From Verrucomicrobia bacterium S94 (GTDB lineage Bacteria; Verrucomicrobiota; Kiritimatiellia; Kiritimatiellales; Pontiellaceae), in contig CP036201.1 of the NCBI GenBank assembly GCA_004299845.1, positions 310,001 through 374,000 on the forward strand: 64,000 nt of DNA. The letters are read 5' to 3'. A model generated the notes under the pieces. The model saw only the letters and a list, made by a program, of their open reading frames with translations. It was not told the DNA's origin and did no database searches. A program made the translations under genes and the position numbers. Positions 60,255 through 64,000 of this stretch are shown here, in pieces (the first letter of the stretch is position 1; each line of letters opens with the position of its first letter).

Positions 60255-61475
60255 ATGAGAGTTAAGGCATTCAAAGCGTGGCGTCCGGCGGAAGGTAAAG
60301 CGGAGCGCGTGGCATCGGTTCCCTATGACGTGGTGGATACGAAAGGCGCAGCGGCGCTGGCGGAAGGCAATCCGGAGAGCTTTCTTCATGTGGTCCGCGC
60401 AGAAATCGATCTGCCGGAAGGCACGGATCCGTACAGCGATGCGGTGTATGCGCAGGCCAAGGCGAACATTGAACGTTTTAAAAATGACGGGATTCTGATC
60501 CGCGAAGAAGAGCCGGCGTTTTATCTCTATTCCCAGCAGATGGGCGATCACCTGCAGTACGGTATTGTGGCGACCTGCCATTTCGAAGATTACGAAGAGG
60601 GAAAAATCAAGATCCACGAAAAGACGCGCCGGGTGAAAGAGGAGGATCGCATTAAATATGTGGATACTCAGAACGCCAACACCGGGCCGGTCTTTCTGGC
60701 CTACCGCGATTCCGAAAAAATCAACGCGCTGGTGGAAGTCACCAAAAGTACCGAGCCGCTTTATCACTTTACTGCGGAAGACGGCGTGATCCATACGGTC
60801 TGGAAAATGGGCAATGTGGCGGAGCTGGAAGCGGCCTTCGGCGAGATTCCGGCGACGTATGTGGCGGACGGGCATCATCGTTCGGCATCGGCCGCGAAAG
60901 TCGGTGCGATGCGTCGTGATGCGAACCCGAACCATACCGGTGACGAACCTTACAACTATTTTCTGGCGGTGATGTTCCCGGAAAGTGAACTGAAGATTCT
61001 GGCCTACAACCGGGTTATTCTTGCGCTGCCGGGTACGGAAGAGGAGTTTTTCCGTAAGCTGGAGGAAAAATTTACGGTTGAGAAAAACGGTAAGGCCGTT
61101 CCGGAGAAATCCGGCGAGATCTGCATGTATATGAAGGGGGAATGGTCGACGTTGACGCCGAAAAAGATGCCCGATGCCTCCGATCCGGTGGCGTCGCTCG
61201 ATGTGAGTATTCTCCAGAATGATGTGCTGGCCCCGATTCTGAATATTGAAGATCCGCGTGAAAGCAACGACATCGATTTTATCGGTGGAATCAAGGGTAC
61301 CGAAGAGTTGGAGAAATGGGTCGATGCCGGCCGTGCGGTGATGGCGTTTTCGATGTACCCGACTTCGATGGAGCAGTTGTTTGCTGTGGCCGATGCCGGC
61401 ATGCTGATGCCGCCGAAGAGTACCTGGTTTGAACCGAAGCTGCGTTCCGGTCTGCTGGTGAATACGCTGGACTGA
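60255..61475 (+). CDS. DUF1015 family protein
   Basis: A 406-residue cytoplasmic protein of the DUF1015 (COG4198) family. Typical segments are FKAWRP near the start, VASVPYDVVD, NPESFLHVVRAEID, RYRD-like LAYRDSEKINAL, and the most conserved YVADGHHRSASA. It has a strong ribosome site, GGAGG, 8 bases before the ATG. The biochemical role is not established; the strict D-G-H-H-R motif suggests an enzyme. Confidence 0.85.
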   Translation: MRVKAFKAWRPAEGKAERVASVPYDVVDTKGAAALAEGNPESFLHVVRAEIDLPEGTDPYSDAVYAQAKANIERFKNDGILIREEEPAFYLYSQQMGDHLQYGIVATCHFEDYEEGKIKIHEKTRRVKEEDRIKYVDTQNANTGPVFLAYRDSEKINALVEVTKSTEPLYHFTAEDGVIHTVWKMGNVAELEAAFGEIPATYVADGHHRSASAAKVGAMRRDANPNHTGDEPYNYFLAVMFPESELKILAYNRVILALPGTEEEFFRKLEEKFTVEKNGKAVPEKSGEICMYMKGEWSTLTPKKMPDASDPVASLDVSILQNDVLAPILNIEDPRESNDIDFIGGIKGTEELEKWVDAGRAVMAFSMYPTSMEQLFAVADAGMLMPPKSTWFEPKLRSGLLVNTLD

Positions 61476-61656
61476 TTTGCATGGTGCAGTCGAAAAGCCG
61501 CGGATGAAACGGAAAATTACGGATTGGATTCCGGATTGATGTTTAATCGGCGGCTTTTCTGGGTCAGGGCAGCGTCTGCCGAGGGGCAGGATGGCGTTGA
61601 ATTTCCGGTCGGCAGGATCTATGCTGAAGTTCAATCTGCTAAATTAAGGGTGATTT

Positions 61657-62457
61657 ATGAGAAGAATACCGAATGCTCTCGGGGCACTGATATTGCTGTT
61701 GTTTATTTCCGGCTGTTCCACGGTTCCGATTACAGGACGTAAACAGTTGAGTCTGGTTTCCGATGCTCAACTCATTCCTGAAAGTGCCGCGAGCTATGAA
61801 CAGGTCATCAAGGAAGGTCCGCTTTCGAAAAACAAAGAGCAGACAGAAATGATCCGGCGGGTTGGTGCGCGTATTTCTGAAGCCGTCGAGCAGTATTTTG
61901 CAGAGCGGAATCAGTCGGATGTAGTGGCCGGTTTTGACTGGGAGTTCAATCTTATTGAAGAGGATGTACCCAATGCCTGGTGTATGCCCGGCGGAAAAGT
62001 GGCGTTTTATACCGGCATCCTGCCGTATACGCAGGATGAAACCGGCGTGGCGGTGGTGATGGGGCATGAAATCGCGCATGCCATTGCCCGGCATAGCAAC
62101 GAGCGGGTCAGTCACCAGATGGCGGTGGCGGGAGGGGGCATCCTGACGGCCTGGATGGCGAAGGACAGCGAATATCAGGAAGCGATTCTGGCGGCCTATG
62201 GCATCGGAACACAGCTTGGCGGCATCCTGCCGTATTCCCGCCTGCACGAGAGCGAGGCCGATCACATGGGGCTGATTTTTATGGCGATGGCCGGATATAA
62301 TCCTGAGGCGGCGGTTGATTTCTGGCAGCGCATGGCCGAAGCGGGCGGGGAGAAACCGCCGGAATTTCTCAGTACGCATCCTTCGGACGAAACCCGCGTC
62401 CAGGACATTCGTGAACATCTACCGGAAGCAATGCAGTATTATCGGCCGAGGCCGTAG
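61657..62457 (+). CDS. M48 family metalloprotease lipoprotein
   Basis: A 266-residue periplasmic or outer-membrane zinc protease related to LoiP/BepA. The signal peptide ends in the lipobox I-S-G-C (Cys20), followed by STVPITGRKQLSLVSD, a typical start. The zinc motif is HEIAH (H137, E138, H141) and the third ligand lies in HESEADHMG. FLSTHPSDETR is also typical of the family. It likely checks outer-membrane protein assembly. Confidence 0.88.
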   Translation: MRRIPNALGALILLLFISGCSTVPITGRKQLSLVSDAQLIPESAASYEQVIKEGPLSKNKEQTEMIRRVGARISEAVEQYFAERNQSDVVAGFDWEFNLIEEDVPNAWCMPGGKVAFYTGILPYTQDETGVAVVMGHEIAHAIARHSNERVSHQMAVAGGGILTAWMAKDSEYQEAILAAYGIGTQLGGILPYSRLHESEADHMGLIFMAMAGYNPEAAVDFWQRMAEAGGEKPPEFLSTHPSDETRVQDIREHLPEAMQYYRPRP

Positions 62458-62551
62458 CCTGATCCGGAACATTCTGTCGAATAACCGGATTGTGTTTGTG
62501 CGTGTACAGGAGCGGTAAAATCCTGTGCCGGGCAAAATGCATTAAAGTTCG

Positions 62552-62580
62552 AGCCCTGATGGTTGAGTCGGGGCTTTTTT
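62552..62580 (+). terminator. Rho-independent terminator before mnmE
   Basis: AGCCCTGA (62552-62559) pairs with TCGGGGCT (62568-62575) with one wobble, followed by six T. It ends the M48 transcript and is just upstream of mnmE. Confidence 0.8.
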
Positions 62581-62616
62581 GTTTTCCAATGTCCGGAAAC
62601 CGCTATCATCCCGCGC

Positions 62617-63996
62617 ATGTCACTTTATAATCCAGATACAATTGCAGCGATTGCCACACCGCCCGGGGAGGGCGGAGTCGGTATTGTGCGGATTTCCGGC
62701 CCTGATGTGTGGACGATTGCGGATGAACTTTTCCGGCCGTTGGATAAAACGCCGGTTTCGCGGCGCGACCACGGCACCTTTGCCTATGGGAAAATCATTG
62801 ATTCCGCCGGAGCGGAAATTGATACCGGCCTGGCGCTGATCATGCGGGCGCCGAAAAGCTATACCTGTGAGGATGTGGTGGAAATTCAGGGGCACGGCGG
62901 AGCGGTCGGTATGCGCCGTATTCTGCGCCGTGCGCTCGAGGCCGGTGCGCGAATGGCGGAACCGGGTGAATTTACGAAACGGGCTTTTTTGAACGGGCGC
63001 ATCGATCTGCTGCAGGCCGAGGGCATTTTTGATTTGATCCGTGCGCGGTCCGACCGTGCAGCATCGGCGGCGCTTGAACAGATGGAAGGGAAGCTGAGCC
63101 GGCAGTTTAATGTGATCTATGATGCATTTCTCGAAGTGGCTGCCAATCTTGAGACGACGCTCGATTTTGTGGAGGACGAGCTTCCGGATGATGTTTTTTC
63201 AGGAATTGCCGATCTGCTGGATCGCACGTTTCAGTCACTGGACTGTCTGCTGGATACGTGGGATGAAGGCCGTTTACTGCGCGAAGGTGCGCGGGTGGTG
63301 ATTCTCGGGCGGCCCAATGCCGGTAAATCGACGCTTTTGAATGCGCTGCTTGGATTTGACCGGGCGATTGTTTCGAGCACGGCGGGTACGACGCGCGATA
63401 CCATTGAAGAAGGGTTTGTGCTCAACGGTATTCCGCTGCGGATTATTGATACGGCGGGACTTCGGGAAACCGATGACGAAATTGAGGCTGAGGGTATTCG
63501 CCGCGCAGAGGCGCATTTGGAAGAGGCGCATCTTTCGGTGTATCTGATCGATGCGTCGCAGCCGCTGCATGATGAGGATAAGGCCCGGCTGAAAAAACTG
63601 GTTCCGGAACGCAGCGTCGTCATCCTCAACAAGATTGATCAGGGCAATCTGGTTTCAGATTACAGGTTTCCGGTTTCACGGGTTGAAACCTCGCTGAAAA
63701 CCGGAGAGGGCATTGAGGCGTTGAAAAAGGCGATGGCTGAAAAGCTGGAGCTGGGAGCTGATTTGACGGCCCCGCCGCATGCGGTAATCTCGGAACGTCA
63801 CCGTCATCTGCTGGTGGAATCCCATCGTGAAGCACAGCAGGCGCGGGCTTTTCTGAATGAAAATGTGGAGGAAAATGCGGTGCTGGCGGCGGAGCATCTG
63901 CGTACAGCACTGGAATATCTGGGTCAGGTGACCGGCCGGACGTACCACGAAGAACTGCTCGATAACATTTTTTCGCGCTTCTGTATTGGTAAATAA
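62617..63996 (+). CDS. mnmE: tRNA modification GTPase MnmE
   Basis: A 459-residue GTPase that, with MnmG, modifies the wobble uridine of certain tRNAs. The N-terminal folate-binding domain opens with DTIAAIATPPGEGGVGIVRISG. The GTPase domain has G1 GRPNAGKS (231-238), G2 TAGTTRDTIEE, G3 DTAG and G4 NKID. The C-terminus ends in F-C-I-G-K with the catalytic cysteine. The start at 62617 fits the family; a longer frame would include the terminator. The gene is complete, 4 bases from the window end. Confidence 0.94.
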   Translation: MSLYNPDTIAAIATPPGEGGVGIVRISGPDVWTIADELFRPLDKTPVSRRDHGTFAYGKIIDSAGAEIDTGLALIMRAPKSYTCEDVVEIQGHGGAVGMRRILRRALEAGARMAEPGEFTKRAFLNGRIDLLQAEGIFDLIRARSDRAASAALEQMEGKLSRQFNVIYDAFLEVAANLETTLDFVEDELPDDVFSGIADLLDRTFQSLDCLLDTWDEGRLLREGARVVILGRPNAGKSTLLNALLGFDRAIVSSTAGTTRDTIEEGFVLNGIPLRIIDTAGLRETDDEIEAEGIRRAEAHLEEAHLSVYLIDASQPLHDEDKARLKKLVPERSVVILNKIDQGNLVSDYRFPVSRVETSLKTGEGIEALKKAMAEKLELGADLTAPPHAVISERHRHLLVESHREAQQARAFLNENVEENAVLAAEHLRTALEYLGQVTGRTYHEELLDNIFSRFCIGK

Positions 63997-64000
63997 GGTT

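Noticed and set aside
60156-61634. 492-codon open frame on the minus strand
   Set aside because: It lies antisense to the DUF1015 gene; the arginine/histidine-rich composition is typical of a shadow frame.

Overview
The window reads as the chromosome of a Gram-negative bacterium of the PVC group, most likely Kiritimatiellota (Pontiella-like). This is an inference from the overall impression of the 16S gene and the gene set: an LptF-type permease, an LpxL-like acyltransferase, a Gld-type ABC exporter, secreted GH16 and GH28 glycosidases, and YidC with a large periplasmic domain. No database comparison was possible. Coding is dense, with short operons on both strands.

Layout. 1-8950 is a type II secretion / type IV pilus-like operon: ATPase, platform protein, major pseudopilin, PilM/N/O/P-like scaffold, minor pseudopilins. 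8963-11059 (parC) and 19335-21161 (parE) encode both topoisomerase IV subunits on the minus strand. Between them lies a plus-strand block with two GH16-like secreted proteins, a DUF4340-type lipoprotein, a frameshifted anchored protein, and an ABC ATPase with a fused GldF-GldG permease. 21458-30695 holds a 3D-domain protein, tRNA-Met, a MITE-like palindromic element, a carbohydrate esterase (frameshifted), a PhoA-type phosphatase, a GH28 glycosidase, a sugar nucleotidyltransferase, tRNA-Ser, an LpxL-like acyltransferase and a dienelactone hydrolase.

30696-42696 holds two rRNA operons in direct tandem (16S-tRNA-Ala-tRNA-Ile-23S-5S). The two 5.44 kb copies look identical and are spaced 5662 bp apart. 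The first has a leader of about 1 kb with three promoter + boxA modules. A decayed IS66 transposase follows. 43756-63996 is mostly housekeeping: WalJ-like hydrolase, rpoN (with a possible sigma-54 promoter of its own), a 15-unit heptamer repeat, rpmH-rnpA-yidD-yidC, rph, a flavodoxin, an isocitrate dehydrogenase whose residues predict NAD rather than NADP use, lptF, zwf-cutA, a coupled pair of uncharacterised exported proteins, truA, a DUF1015 protein, an M48 lipoprotein protease and mnmE.

The most notable observations are: (i) matching RNA hairpins with GGA-containing loops and apparent compensatory changes in the leaders of the two GH16 paralogues; (ii) the triple promoter-boxA leader of the tandem rRNA operons; (iii) the NAD-type cofactor signature in Icd; (iv) an over-represented palindrome TTCCA-N5-TGGAA; (v) a MITE-like element; and (vi) several single-base frameshifts, some at G runs, which may be sequencing errors or slippage sites.
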